This document shows positions 18,205 through 26,864 of a stretch of 64,000 nt of DNA, piece after piece. The translations under genes were made by a program, and so were the position numbers. How positions within the stretch are numbered: position 1 is the first letter of the stretch; the number at the start of each line of letters is the position of its first letter. Below the pieces are notes generated by a model. The model saw nothing but the letters and a program-made list of their open reading frames with translations, was not told the origin of the DNA and did no database searches. Source of the DNA: Alistipes sp. (GTDB lineage Bacteria; Bacteroidota; Bacteroidia; Bacteroidales; Rikenellaceae); assembly GCA_017474235.1 (NCBI GenBank), contig JAFVIB010000042.1:26960-90959 (forward strand). The letters are read 5' to 3'.

Positions 18205-20043
18205 CTATTCGCCGTCGTCTATCATCTTGATTTTAGCTACGATATCTGCAATGTCGCGCTTTGTCTTGACAATCTTCTCTTCAACCTCGGCGATAAGTGA
18301 CTCAGCACCCTTTGACTTTGAGAAGAAACCGATGTTGTTCTCTAAAGTTGCAACCTCCTGCTCCAACTGCCTTACTCGGTTGTAGAGCTTCTCGCGCTCG
18401 GTGCGCAGACGACGCTCGGAGTTCTGACGCATAGAGTTTACCTTCTCCTTGAACTTGCTCAGAGAGTTCTCACGGTCAGCACCGCGAACTACGGCAAACA
18501 TACGGTCAATAGCCTGCTTATAGAGCTTCTGAATCTCCTCCTTATGCTTGATAGGCACAAAGCCAATCTCACTCCAACGACGCTGGAACTCCTTAATCAT
18601 ATCGTAGCCACCAGCCTTGATGTCGGCACCGTTCATCTCGTCGAGCAGTGCGCGCTTCTTCTCAAGATTTTGAGAGTAGCTGTCCTCTACATTTGCAAAG
18701 TGTGCGCTCTTACGCTCGAAGAAGTGGTCACAAGCGGCACGGAAACGACGCCAAACAGCGTCTGCGTGACGGCGAGATACGCTGCCAATCTTCTTCCACT
18801 CTGCCTGCAACTCCAGCAACTTCTCAGTTGCCTCCTTCCACTCTTCGCTCTCCTGAATAAGCTCGGCAGCCTCACAAAGAGCCTCCTTGAGTGAGAGGTT
18901 CTGCTCCATATCGTCCTTAACCTCCGCATAAAATGCGTGCTTGAGCTCAAAGAAACGGTCACACGCAGTGCGGAAACGGTCGTAAATCTTTGTGTTGTCC
19001 TTCTTTGGGGCAAAGCCGATTGTGCGCCACTGATTTTGCAACTCAATAAGACGCTCGTTAGCCTTGTTCCACTCCTTGTGTGATGTAGGTGGGGTAGAGA
19101 TAATCAGCTCGGCAGCCTCGCAAAGGGCTGTCTTTGCCTCCAAGTTCTTCAACTGCTCCTGCTTTAGAGACTCGAAGTGCTCCTGATGGCGACGGTTGAT
19201 AATCGACGATGCAGCCTTGAAACGCTCCCACAGCGGCTCCTTCTGCTCGGCAGCTACCGGACCGGTCTCACGCCATTGGTCGTGAAGCTTCTGCAACTTG
19301 CGGAAAGACTCTACAATATTTGCCTGCTCGGCAAGAGCCTCGGCAGCCTCACAAAGGGCAACCTTAGCCTCAAAATTCTTCTTCAAATCAAGGTCGCGCA
19401 ACTCCTTGTTAATCTTTACAAAGTCGTAGAAGTGCTCGACATGGAGGTTGTATCGCTCCCAAAGGTCGTTTACCTTCGCCTGCGGAACCTGACCAATCTC
19501 CTTCCAACGAGCCTGCAACTCGCGGAAACGGGTGTATGTTGCATTGAGTGTCTCCTCGCTCGATACAAGAGCCTTAAGCTCCTCGATAATCTCGCACTTG
19601 AGACGATAGTTCTCCTCCTTTACCTTGTCAGACTCGGCTGTAGCCTTATCGCGTGCATCACGATAGACCTTGAGCAACTCCTTAAGGCGTGCCTCATCGG
19701 CATCGGGAGCAATCTCGATATTCTCACCCTGCTCAGCAGCCTCCTTGAGGCGGCTGTCCACCTGCGCACGATGAATCTTGTAGAAAGCGGTCTTAATCTG
19801 CTCGACCTGCTCTCTGATACTGTTTACCGGATAGTTTTCGACAAGGTGTGCGAGCATATCGACCAGCTCGCTCTTGCTTTTGCCTGTAACCACTATCTCC
19901 TCTGCACCCTCATTGGCAGGGGTAGGACAATCGGTAGATTCTGTGTTCTCTAAAATCTGTTCGGTAGTCTGAACTGACGCATCCTCAGCAACGCTGACAA
20001 CCTCCAACTCGGGAGTCTGTGTAGAATTAATAGTAGTAGGCAT
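18205..20043 (-). CDS. DUF349 domain-containing coiled-coil protein
   Basis: A 612-residue, highly charged helical protein with five DUF349 repeats, each marked by a W(K/R/S)xxG core: QARWKEIGQV, HDQWRETGPV, QNQWRTIGFA, QAEWKKIGSV and QRRWSEIGFV. Four repeats are joined by a recurring CEAAE element. The acidic N-terminal ~60 residues look disordered, and the C-terminal 80 residues form a coiled coil. No signal peptide. DUF349 proteins occur throughout Bacteroidota; their function is not established. A full consensus promoter sits at 20080-20110. Confidence 0.88.
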   Translation of the reverse strand: MPTTINSTQTPELEVVSVAEDASVQTTEQILENTESTDCPTPANEGAEEIVVTGKSKSELVDMLAHLVENYPVNSIREQVEQIKTAFYKIHRAQVDSRLKEAAEQGENIEIAPDADEARLKELLKVYRDARDKATAESDKVKEENYRLKCEIIEELKALVSSEETLNATYTRFRELQARWKEIGQVPQAKVNDLWERYNLHVEHFYDFVKINKELRDLDLKKNFEAKVALCEAAEALAEQANIVESFRKLQKLHDQWRETGPVAAEQKEPLWERFKAASSIINRRHQEHFESLKQEQLKNLEAKTALCEAAELIISTPPTSHKEWNKANERLIELQNQWRTIGFAPKKDNTKIYDRFRTACDRFFELKHAFYAEVKDDMEQNLSLKEALCEAAELIQESEEWKEATEKLLELQAEWKKIGSVSRRHADAVWRRFRAACDHFFERKSAHFANVEDSYSQNLEKKRALLDEMNGADIKAGGYDMIKEFQRRWSEIGFVPIKHKEEIQKLYKQAIDRMFAVVRGADRENSLSKFKEKVNSMRQNSERRLRTEREKLYNRVRQLEQEVATLENNIGFFSKSKGAESLIAEVEEKIVKTKRDIADIVAKIKMIDDGE

Positions 20044-20079
20044 AAATTATTATAATTTATCAAATAAAAAAGTATCGCA

Positions 20080-20110
20080 CAAAGGTAAATAAACCGATTG
20101 AAAATTCAAA
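20080..20110 (-). promoter_or_regulatory. Promoter of the DUF349 gene
   Basis: On the minus strand TTTG (20107-20110), 19 bases, then TACCTTTG (20080-20087): an exact match to the Bacteroidota consensus, 37 bases before the start codon. Confidence 0.8.
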
Positions 20111-20161
20111 ATGCTAAATTCAAAAAAATCTCTATTTTGTGAACATTTCATAAAAAATATA

Positions 20162-20169
20162 TACCTTTG
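20162..20169 (+). promoter_or_regulatory. Promoter -7 box upstream of the TPM-domain gene
   Basis: TACCTTTG, 18 bases before the ATG at 20188; a TTTG lies 22 bases upstream (20136-20139). It is divergent from the DUF349 promoter, and the two -7 boxes are about 75 bases apart. Confidence 0.65.
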
Positions 20170-20187
20170 TAGTGTAATTGTTACTCT

Positions 20188-21069
20188 ATGAAACGATTTT
20201 TTGTTGTAACACTCGCTCTGTTGTGCTATGTGGCAACAGCTCTTGCCGGACGATATTCTGTGCAAGATATTCCTAATGTGCAGTTGCGAGATGCCTCACG
20301 CTACACATCAAATCCCGATAATATACTCTCCTCTTCGGCAGTGGCGGCAATAGATAGAGCTTGCGACTCGTTGCATAGTGCAGGTAAGGCTCAGATTGCA
20401 GTCGTGGTTGTGGAGGATATAGACTCTGACGATGTGTTCTCGTTTGCCCACTCGCTCTTCTCTTCGTGGGGCGTAGGTGGTAGAGAGTCGGATAACGGGC
20501 TGGGTATTCTTTTGGTTACCGAGAAGAGGGAGATTCGCTTTGTTACGGGCTACGGTCTTGAGGGTATTCTGCCCGATGCGCTGTGCAAGCGTATTCAGCA
20601 GCGATATATGGTCGAGCATCTTGCTGCGGGTGATTATAGTACGGGTATGGTTGAGGGTGTTGCGGCTGTTGCAAATGTCGTCTCAGCAGGTGGCGTATCG
20701 GAGCTTGAGGGTGAGATGACAGATGAGGAGTTTGCAACCTTCCTGCTCTCATTCTTCGGCTTTATGGTGGCTATGATAGCTGTGGCAGTGCTGCTGATAT
20801 GGCTGAGTCGAAAATGTCCGAAATGTGGCAAACACAAACTCTTGAAAATATCATCCGAGAATATTCTCTCTACCCGAAAGTATGACCTTATGGAGCATAC
20901 ATATCGCTGTGGCTCTTGCGGTTTTGTGCGCGTGACAAGGGAGAAGGTCTATAAGCAGACAGGAGTCTATGTCGGCGGTGGCGGTCGCGGCTTTGGTGGC
21001 GGCAGCAGCTTCGGTGGGGGCTTCGGTGGCGGTAGCTTCGGCGGTGGCGGAGCAGGCTCGAGATTTTAA
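20188..21069 (+). CDS. TPM-domain (YgcG-like) membrane protein with zinc ribbon and Gly-rich tail
   Basis: A 293-residue protein. Signal peptide (residues 1-20), TPM domain (about 30-170, with GLGILLVTEKREIRFVTGYGLEGILPD), one membrane helix (about 191-208), a CPKCG...CGSCG zinc ribbon (about 211-245) and a very glycine-rich C-terminus. TPM proteins are exported domains found next to LemA in many bacteria. LemA follows after 46 bases, and a response regulator after that, so the three are probably one transcript. The biochemical role is not settled. Confidence 0.85.
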   Translation: MKRFFVVTLALLCYVATALAGRYSVQDIPNVQLRDASRYTSNPDNILSSSAVAAIDRACDSLHSAGKAQIAVVVVEDIDSDDVFSFAHSLFSSWGVGGRESDNGLGILLVTEKREIRFVTGYGLEGILPDALCKRIQQRYMVEHLAAGDYSTGMVEGVAAVANVVSAGGVSELEGEMTDEEFATFLLSFFGFMVAMIAVAVLLIWLSRKCPKCGKHKLLKISSENILSTRKYDLMEHTYRCGSCGFVRVTREKVYKQTGVYVGGGGRGFGGGSSFGGGFGGGSFGGGGAGSRF

Positions 21070-21115
21070 GAAAAAAGATACAAAATAGGATTTACAAACT
21101 TTAATTATACAGATT

Positions 21116-21700
21116 ATGAAAAAGACAACTCTTTTGATTGTTGCAGCTGTAGTGGCTCTGCTTGCCGTTTATTGTGTCACTACATATAATTCATTGGCAA
21201 AAGCATCGCAGTCTGTTGCAGCTGCTTGGGCAAATGTTGAGACTCAGTATCAGCGTCGTAGCGACCTTATTCCAAACCTCGTAAATACCGTTAAGGGCTA
21301 TGCAGCTCACGAGTCAGAGACTTTGGAGAGCGTTGTTGCAGCACGCGCAGCAGCTACATCAATCACTGTTGATGGCGCAAGTATGACTGCCGAGCAGTTC
21401 TCTGATTATGTCGAGGCACAGAGCAAAGTTACCTCTGCATTGTCTCGCCTTATTGCTGTTGCTGAGAACTATCCCGAGCTGAAGGCTAATCAGAACTTCC
21501 TTGAGCTTCAGGCACAGTTGGAGGGTACAGAGAATCGTATTGCAGTTGAGCGTCAGCGTTATAACGACATCGTCAAGTCATTCAACAATCAGGTCGTAAC
21601 CTTCCCACGCAACATTATTGCAGGAATGTTCGGCTTTGGTGCAAAGGAGTTCTTCTCTGCGCAGCAAGGAGCTGATGTTGCACCTGTAGTAGCCTTCTAA
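21116..21700 (+). CDS. lemA: LemA family protein
   Basis: A 194-residue LemA-fold protein: one N-terminal membrane helix (about 5-24) and then a long helical domain with the family hallmarks YNSLAKASQSVAAAWANVETQYQRR and IAVERQRYNDIVKSFN. It probably sits in the inner membrane with most of the chain on one side. The TPM-LemA pairing is widespread, but the function is unknown. The response-regulator ATG begins two bases after its stop. Confidence 0.9.
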   Translation: MKKTTLLIVAAVVALLAVYCVTTYNSLAKASQSVAAAWANVETQYQRRSDLIPNLVNTVKGYAAHESETLESVVAARAAATSITVDGASMTAEQFSDYVEAQSKVTSALSRLIAVAENYPELKANQNFLELQAQLEGTENRIAVERQRYNDIVKSFNNQVVTFPRNIIAGMFGFGAKEFFSAQQGADVAPVVAF

Positions 21701-21702
21701 TA

Positions 21703-22356
21703 ATGGCGCACCGTATTCTTATAGTCGATGACGAGGATGATATTCGTGAGTTTATCGGATATAATCTTCGCCACGAGGGGTATGATGTCTATACAGCCGA
21801 AAATGGTGCCGAGGCACTCGAGATAATCGGCTCCGTACGCCCGCATTTGGTGCTGCTCGATATGATGATGCCCATAATGGACGGACGCCAAACCTGCGAG
21901 AAGATACGCCAAATTCCGGAACTCAAAGATACTATGATTGTCTTTCTCTCCGCCGTGCAGGAGGAGCAGTGCCAATTAGATAGCTATCAAGCCGGTGCTG
22001 ACGACTATATCACAAAGCCCGTCAGTATGCGTGTTCTCTGTAGTCGCGTCAATGCCATTATGAAGCGTCTGAAACCCGTCGAAAATCTCCCTCTCAATAT
22101 CGACTTCGACCGCCGTGTCGTAACCACTCCGCAGGGCGATATTCCTCTCCCTCGTAAGGAGTTCGAAATTCTCCAACTCCTTCTCTCTGAGCCCGGTAAG
22201 GTCTTTACCCGAGAGGAGATTTTTACCCAAATTTGGGGCGGAGATGTCGTCGTCGGCGACCGTACCCTCGATGTCCACATTCGTCGTCTGCGTCGTAAGT
22301 TGGGGGATGAGGCGATTGTTACACACAAAGGTATTGGTTTCAAAATTTTGTTGTGA
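21703..22356 (+). CDS. OmpR-family response regulator
   Basis: A 217-residue two-component regulator. The receiver domain has the acidic pocket DDEDD (9-13), phospho-acceptor Asp53 in LLDMMMPIMDG and the conserved Lys in DDYITKPVS (about 105). The C-terminal winged helix (RKEFEILQLLLSEPGKVF...RTLDVHIRRLRRKLGD) binds DNA. It resembles the RprY-type regulators of Bacteroides. No histidine kinase is adjacent; the partner must be elsewhere. A repeat element starts directly at its stop codon. Confidence 0.9.
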   Translation: MAHRILIVDDEDDIREFIGYNLRHEGYDVYTAENGAEALEIIGSVRPHLVLLDMMMPIMDGRQTCEKIRQIPELKDTMIVFLSAVQEEQCQLDSYQAGADDYITKPVSMRVLCSRVNAIMKRLKPVENLPLNIDFDRRVVTTPQGDIPLPRKEFEILQLLLSEPGKVFTREEIFTQIWGGDVVVGDRTLDVHIRRLRRKLGDEAIVTHKGIGFKILL

Positions 22357-22560
22357 TAACGCGGCTATCTACTGCCGCTACCCTAAAAATCAGCAATGGG
22401 CAGTACGACAAGTACAGCCCATCGCTGTTTTTATAGGGCGAGCGTTGTATCTACCGCGTTCTGACAACAAAATGAGTGCAAGAAAGTATCAGAGTGCAAA
22501 CTCTGACGATAAAATTGTTTTATCGTGAAAAGGCAGTATCCCCTGCCGCTAATACTACCG
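22357..22560. repeat. Modular hairpin repeat after the response regulator
   Basis: The copy begins at the stop codon with TAACGCGG. A left module (AACGCGGCTATCTACTGCCG, from 22358) is followed by the hairpin CAGCAATGGGCAGTAC (22391-22406), loop GACAA, GTACAGCCCATCGCTG (22412-22427), then T-rich sequence. A right module AGCGTTGTATCTACCGCGTT (22441-22460) is partly inverted relative to the left one. Then comes the GAGTGCAAGAAAGTATCAGA word also seen at 1580. The hairpin with TTTTTATAG may act as a terminator. The rest of this 320-base gap holds the ackA promoter and no gene. Confidence 0.75.
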
Positions 22561-22608
22561 TTACTATTTTTTATCAACCGTTACGATTATTATTCCTGTC
22601 TGAAAAAT

Positions 22609-22639
22609 TTTGAATTCTCAAAAGCCTGCCGTATCTTTG
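22609..22639 (+). promoter_or_regulatory. Promoter of ackA
   Basis: TTTG (22609-22612), 19 bases, TATCTTTG (22632-22639): an exact consensus, 37 bases before the ackA start. Confidence 0.82.
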
Positions 22640-22676
22640 TAGGTTAGTAATAAATATTCAAAAAATTGAAAGAGAT

Positions 22677-23879
22677 ATGGTAATTTTAGTATTAAACTGT
22701 GGCAGTTCGTCGATTAAGTATCAGGTTATCGACATCTGCGATGCGGGTCACACGCTCCTTGCGAAGGGTCTTGTTGAGCGTATTGGTCTTGCTGAGGGCG
22801 ATTTGACACACAAGCCTGTTGGTAAGGAGGTTTTTCATCTTCATCAGCCTATTGCTGACCACACTACAGGTATCCGTCTTGTTTTGGATGCGCTGACAGA
22901 TAGTGTACACGGCGTAATTGGCTCATTGGATGAGGTTAAGGCTGTAGGTCATCGTGTAGCTCACGGTGGAGAGTTCTTTGCAAGCAGTTGTGTTGTGACC
23001 GACGAGGTTAAGGAGAAGATTCGTTCTCTGTTTGACATTGCGCCGCTCCACAACCCTGCAAATCTTGAGGGTATTCTCTCTATCGAGAAGGTTTTGCCGA
23101 CTGTAAAGCAGGTGGCTGTCTTTGATACCTCTTTTCACCAGACTATTGAGGCTGTGAACTACCTCTACGCTCTGCCTTATGAGTACTATGAGAAGTATCG
23201 TGTGCGTCGTTACGGTTTCCACGGAACAAGCCACAAGTTTGTAGCGCAGGTTGGTGCTCAGCTTGCAGGTCTTGACCTTGAGAAGGCTAAGATTATCACT
23301 TGCCACATCGGTAATGGTGCCTCTGTAACTGCGATTGACGGCGGTAAGAGCGTTTGTACATCTATGGGTTTCTCTCCTGTTGATGGTCTTGTTATGGGTA
23401 CTCGCTGTGGCGATGTAGATCCGTCGGCTCTGCTCTTCATTGCCGAGAAGGAGGGTATGAATCTTGCAGATATCAACACTATGATTAATAAGCGTTCAGG
23501 CGTTGAGGGTCTGTCGGGTGTATCGAGCGATATGCGCGATATTGACGCCGCTTATGATGCAGGAAATCCTCGTGCAATCGTTGCACGCGACATCTACTAC
23601 GGTCGTGTTAAGCAGTATATCGGCAAGTATGCAGCCCTTATGGGTGGTGTGGATATGGTTATCTTCACAGGTGGCGTTGGCGAGAACTCTTGGGAGCTTC
23701 GCGAGGGCGCAACATCATCTCTCGAGTATATGGGCATCAAGCTCAATGGCGAGATTAACCGCGTAACTCGTGGTACAGATACCATCATCTCTGCTGACGA
23801 CTCAAAGGTTAAGGTTGCCGTTATCGCAACAAATGAGGAGCTTGTTATTGCAACAGATACATACAATTTAACAAAATAA
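22677..23879 (+). CDS. ackA: Acetate kinase
   Basis: Transfers phosphate between acetyl phosphate and ADP, giving ATP during fermentation. 400 residues, the length of AckA rather than of butyrate kinase (~355). Signatures include VLNCGSSSIKYQ (N-terminal phosphate loop), RRYGFHGTSHKFV, HIGNGASVTAIDGGKS and TRCGDVDPS, plus FTGGVGENSWELRE. It is followed after 11 bases by a Ptb-type acyltransferase instead of a typical Pta; both probably form one operon from the promoter at 22,632. Confidence 0.95.
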   Translation: MVILVLNCGSSSIKYQVIDICDAGHTLLAKGLVERIGLAEGDLTHKPVGKEVFHLHQPIADHTTGIRLVLDALTDSVHGVIGSLDEVKAVGHRVAHGGEFFASSCVVTDEVKEKIRSLFDIAPLHNPANLEGILSIEKVLPTVKQVAVFDTSFHQTIEAVNYLYALPYEYYEKYRVRRYGFHGTSHKFVAQVGAQLAGLDLEKAKIITCHIGNGASVTAIDGGKSVCTSMGFSPVDGLVMGTRCGDVDPSALLFIAEKEGMNLADINTMINKRSGVEGLSGVSSDMRDIDAAYDAGNPRAIVARDIYYGRVKQYIGKYAALMGGVDMVIFTGGVGENSWELREGATSSLEYMGIKLNGEINRVTRGTDTIISADDSKVKVAVIATNEELVIATDTYNLTK

Positions 23880-23890
23880 TATAGACAATT

Positions 23891-24793
23891 ATGAAACATC
23901 TACAAGAGATAGTTGAGGCTGCAAAGGTGTGTGGCAGACGCCGCCTTGCAGTAGCTTATGGTCAGGATTCGCACACTATTGAGGCGGTCTATGACGCTTA
24001 TAATGAGGGACTTGTTGAGCCAATTCTCTATGGCGACCGTATCATTATCGAGCAGGTTTGCCGCGATATGAATATCGACAGCTCTGTTTTCCGTATTATC
24101 GACGAGAAGAGCGATGTTAAGGCTGCTCTGCTTGCAGCAACAGCTGTATCTACCGGTGAGGCTGATGTACTTATGAAGGGTATGCTGCCAACCGATAAGT
24201 ATATGCGTGCAATTCTCAATAAAGACCTCGGTCTCTGCCCTCCAAAGGCTACTTTGAGCCATGTGTCGGTATTTGAGTGGAACGGTTACCATAAACTCCT
24301 GCTTGCATCTGATATCGCTATCATTCTTCAGCCTGATATTAAGCAGAAGCAGCAGCAAATCGGCTACTTGCGTCAGGTTGCAAATACTCTGGGTGTTGAG
24401 ACTCCGAAGATTGGTTGCGTTGCTCCATCAGAGCAGGTACTCCCTGCATCAGTATCATCTATCGAGGGTGCTATGCTTGCCAAGATGGCAGACCGTGGTC
24501 AGCTCGGTAATGTTGTTGTCGATGGTCCGCTCTCTCTCGATGTTGCACTCTTCAAGGAGGTTGCAGCACATAAGAAGGTTAAAGGCTCTGCCATTGCAGG
24601 CGATGTAGATGCCCTCCTCTTCCCAAATATCGAGTCCGGAAATGTCTTCTTCAAGTCCGTATCACACCTCGCCGGTGGCGAAATCGCTGCCGTAGTTATG
24701 GGTGCTAAAGTCCCTTGCGTTCTCACATCGCGTGGTGACTCTGCTGCGTCGAAGAAGTACTCAATAGCCCTTGCCTGTCTATTGGCAAAATAG
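23891..24793 (+). CDS. Phosphate butyryltransferase-type phosphotransacylase
   Basis: Exchanges CoA and phosphate on a short acyl group. 300 residues, matching Ptb length. Regions typical of Ptb are LSHVSVFEW, AMLAKMADRGQ, VVDGPLSLDVALFKE, FPNIESGNVFFK and VLTSRGDS...SIALACL. It lacks the extra domains of long Pta enzymes. The pairing with AckA suggests that it works on acetyl-CoA, propionyl-CoA or butyryl-CoA; specificity cannot be read from sequence. A repeat element follows directly. Confidence 0.88.
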   Translation: MKHLQEIVEAAKVCGRRRLAVAYGQDSHTIEAVYDAYNEGLVEPILYGDRIIIEQVCRDMNIDSSVFRIIDEKSDVKAALLAATAVSTGEADVLMKGMLPTDKYMRAILNKDLGLCPPKATLSHVSVFEWNGYHKLLLASDIAIILQPDIKQKQQQIGYLRQVANTLGVETPKIGCVAPSEQVLPASVSSIEGAMLAKMADRGQLGNVVVDGPLSLDVALFKEVAAHKKVKGSAIAGDVDALLFPNIESGNVFFKSVSHLAGGEIAAVVMGAKVPCVLTSRGDSAASKKYSIALACLLAK

Positions 24794-24955
24794 TTTTATG
24801 CGGTATTTACTGCCGCTATCTTAATGTGTCAGCAATGGGCAGTACAGCAAGTACAGCCCATCGCTGCCAATTAAGACGAGCGTTGTAAATTCTCTTTATA
24901 AATTCCTTTGCGGGTGGGGTAGCGAGCGTTGTAAATCCTCGCCTAAAACGATTTT
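24791..24955. repeat. Modular hairpin repeat between ptb-like gene and aroQ
   Basis: The left module ATGCGGTATTTACTGCCGCT (24799-24818) starts a few bases after the stop. The hairpin CAGCAATGGGCAGTAC (24830-24845)/GTACAGCCCATCGCTG (24851-24866) has the same stem as the 22.4 kb copy. Then come two right modules, GAGCGTTGTAAATTCTC (24879-) and GAGCGTTGTAAATCCTCGCC (24923-); the second recurs with one base changed in the 53.9 kb array. No gene lies in the gap. Confidence 0.75.
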
Positions 24956-24986
24956 GGGGTGTGGGAGCCTTTTAAAACTTAAGACT

Positions 24987-25412
24987 ATGAAAATCCTAAT
25001 TCTTAACGGAGCAAACCTCAATCTTCAGGGGAAGCGTGACAAGGGGGTGTATGGATGTGAGAGTTTTGACACATTTATACCTCGTTTGCAGGCTCTCTAT
25101 TCTGACATAGAGATAGATTACCATCAAACCAACATTGAGGGGGAGATTGTCGATTATCTGCACCGAGCAGAGGGTAATTATGACGGTGTGTTGCTCAATG
25201 CGGGCGGTTACACGCATACTTCGGTTGTGATTCGTGATGCCATTGCGGCGATAGAGACGCCGGTAGTCGAGATTCATATCTCCAATATTGCAGCGCGAGA
25301 GGAGTTTCGTCATACAACGCTCATTGGCAGTGTGGCGATAGGCTCTATTGTCGGTTTTGGTCTTAACTCATACCGTATAGGTGTGGAGGCTCTAAAACTT
25401 CATCTTCAGTAG
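24987..25412 (+). CDS. aroQ: 3-Dehydroquinate dehydratase, type II
   Basis: Third step of the shikimate pathway, forming 3-dehydroshikimate. 141 residues from the ATG at 24987 (MKILILNGANLNL); an upstream in-frame start at 24954 would lie in repeat DNA. Family motifs: NGANLNLQGKRDKGVYG with the catalytic Tyr, HQTNIEGEIVD, NAGGYTHTSVVIRDA with the catalytic His, VEIHISN and REEFRHTT. It precedes a flippase gene by three bases. Confidence 0.95.
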   Translation: MKILILNGANLNLQGKRDKGVYGCESFDTFIPRLQALYSDIEIDYHQTNIEGEIVDYLHRAEGNYDGVLLNAGGYTHTSVVIRDAIAAIETPVVEIHISNIAAREEFRHTTLIGSVAIGSIVGFGLNSYRIGVEALKLHLQ

Positions 25413-25415
25413 GCG

Positions 25416-26864
25416 ATGGCAGAGCAACTGCGAGATAAGGTGGCGTCGGGGGTGGCGTGGAGTGCAGCCGAGAAGGTTGGCTCGATGCTCTTACAGATGG
25501 TCGTGAGCATTGTTGTTGCGCGACTGCTGATGCCTGAAGATTTCGGAGTGCTTGCCATACTTACATTTTTTACAGCTCTCTCCGTAGTGGTTGTGGATAG
25601 TGGCTTCTCGCAGACACTTATTCGCAAGAGCGCGCCTACGGATGATGACTACAAGTCGGTATTTGTATTCAATATCGTTGTCTCGATTGCGCTCTATCTG
25701 CTTTTGGTGGCTTTAAGTCCTGCGATAGCCTCTTTCTATAATCTGCCGATTATCACTCGCATAGCTCCTGTGTTGATGTTGCTGCTGCCTTTAGGGGCGT
25801 TGAGTGTTATTCAGAATACTATCTTTGCGCGTCAATTTCGTTTCGCGGAGCTATCCCGAATAAATATAACATCCTCTGCCGTAGCGGGTGTGGTGGCTGT
25901 AACTATGGCACTTACGGGTTGTGGGGTGTGGAGTCTTGTCGGTCAGCGCATTGCTCAGATGGCAACAAAGGCTCTGCTCTTATGGTGGAGAGGAGAGTGG
26001 CGACTTGAGGGCGAGTTCAGATACTCGGCATTGAGGAGTATGAGCGGATTTTCGTTCCGTCTTATGGGTACCGATATTATATCGTACCTCTACAACAACA
26101 TCTCGCAACTCTTTATCGGTAAAATCTACTCTGCCGACACTTTGGGCTACTTCAATCAGGCGCAGAAACTCAAAGAGTTGCCTGTAACATCTATTGTGCA
26201 GTCGTTCCAGAGTGTTACATATCCTGCACTTGCAAATATTAAGGATAATGCGGTGAAGTTTGCAGACTCGTACCTGCGTGTACTGCTCATTACCGCGGCG
26301 GTTGTTGCTCCGATAATGGTCGGAATGATAGCTGTTGCCGATGATATGTTTCTACTGCTGCTCGGCGAGCGATGGATGCCGACAGTGCCGTACTTCAAGA
26401 TTTTATCTCTCTCGGGGCTATTCTATCCGCTATCGATGATTGCCTACAATGTGCTTAAGGTGGCAGGAGATGGGGCGGTGATTATCCGCTTGGAGATTGT
26501 TAAGAAGGCGATAATGACGGTAATTCTTGCCATTACAATACCTCATTCGGCAGTCGCTGTGGCGTGGGGTCTTGTGGCTATGGCTGGTGTGGAGTTTCTG
26601 CTCAATACCGCAGCATCATTACGCTTTGCACGGTTAGAGGTAAGAGATATTCTTGCTACGCTCTGCCCTGTATTGTTACTCACAGCGGCGATGTATTGCG
26701 CTGTCACTCTTGCAATACCTCACCTCTCATCGCTTAACCTTTTGCTGCGATTTGTAATAGAGGTTGGTATAGGCGTAGTAGTCTATACGGTTGGTGCTGT
26801 GGCGTTTAGAATGAGGTTTGTAGCCGAAATCAGAGAGACAGTTTTGAGAATGTTTCGACGATAA
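25416..26864 (+). CDS. Polysaccharide flippase (MOP superfamily, WzxC-like)
   Basis: A 482-residue inner-membrane protein with about 12-14 hydrophobic helices, predicted to flip lipid-linked oligosaccharide across the membrane. The N-terminal GVAWSAAEKVGSMLLQ and VARLLMPEDFGVLAI, and later YFNQAQKLKELPV, are typical of the WzxC branch. No glycosyltransferases are nearby, so its substrate is unknown. Its 3' end overlaps the convergent M50 gene by 35 bases. Confidence 0.88.
   Translation: MAEQLRDKVASGVAWSAAEKVGSMLLQMVVSIVVARLLMPEDFGVLAILTFFTALSVVVVDSGFSQTLIRKSAPTDDDYKSVFVFNIVVSIALYLLLVALSPAIASFYNLPIITRIAPVLMLLLPLGALSVIQNTIFARQFRFAELSRINITSSAVAGVVAVTMALTGCGVWSLVGQRIAQMATKALLLWWRGEWRLEGEFRYSALRSMSGFSFRLMGTDIISYLYNNISQLFIGKIYSADTLGYFNQAQKLKELPVTSIVQSFQSVTYPALANIKDNAVKFADSYLRVLLITAAVVAPIMVGMIAVADDMFLLLLGERWMPTVPYFKILSLSGLFYPLSMIAYNVLKVAGDGAVIIRLEIVKKAIMTVILAITIPHSAVAVAWGLVAMAGVEFLLNTAASLRFARLEVRDILATLCPVLLLTAAMYCAVTLAIPHLSSLNLLLRFVIEVGIGVVVYTVGAVAFRMRFVAEIRETVLRMFRR

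Noticed and set aside
19177-19953. Plus-strand frame of 258 codons over the DUF349 gene
   Set aside because: Leu-rich reverse image of a Glu/Lys/Ala-rich helical protein; not a real membrane protein.
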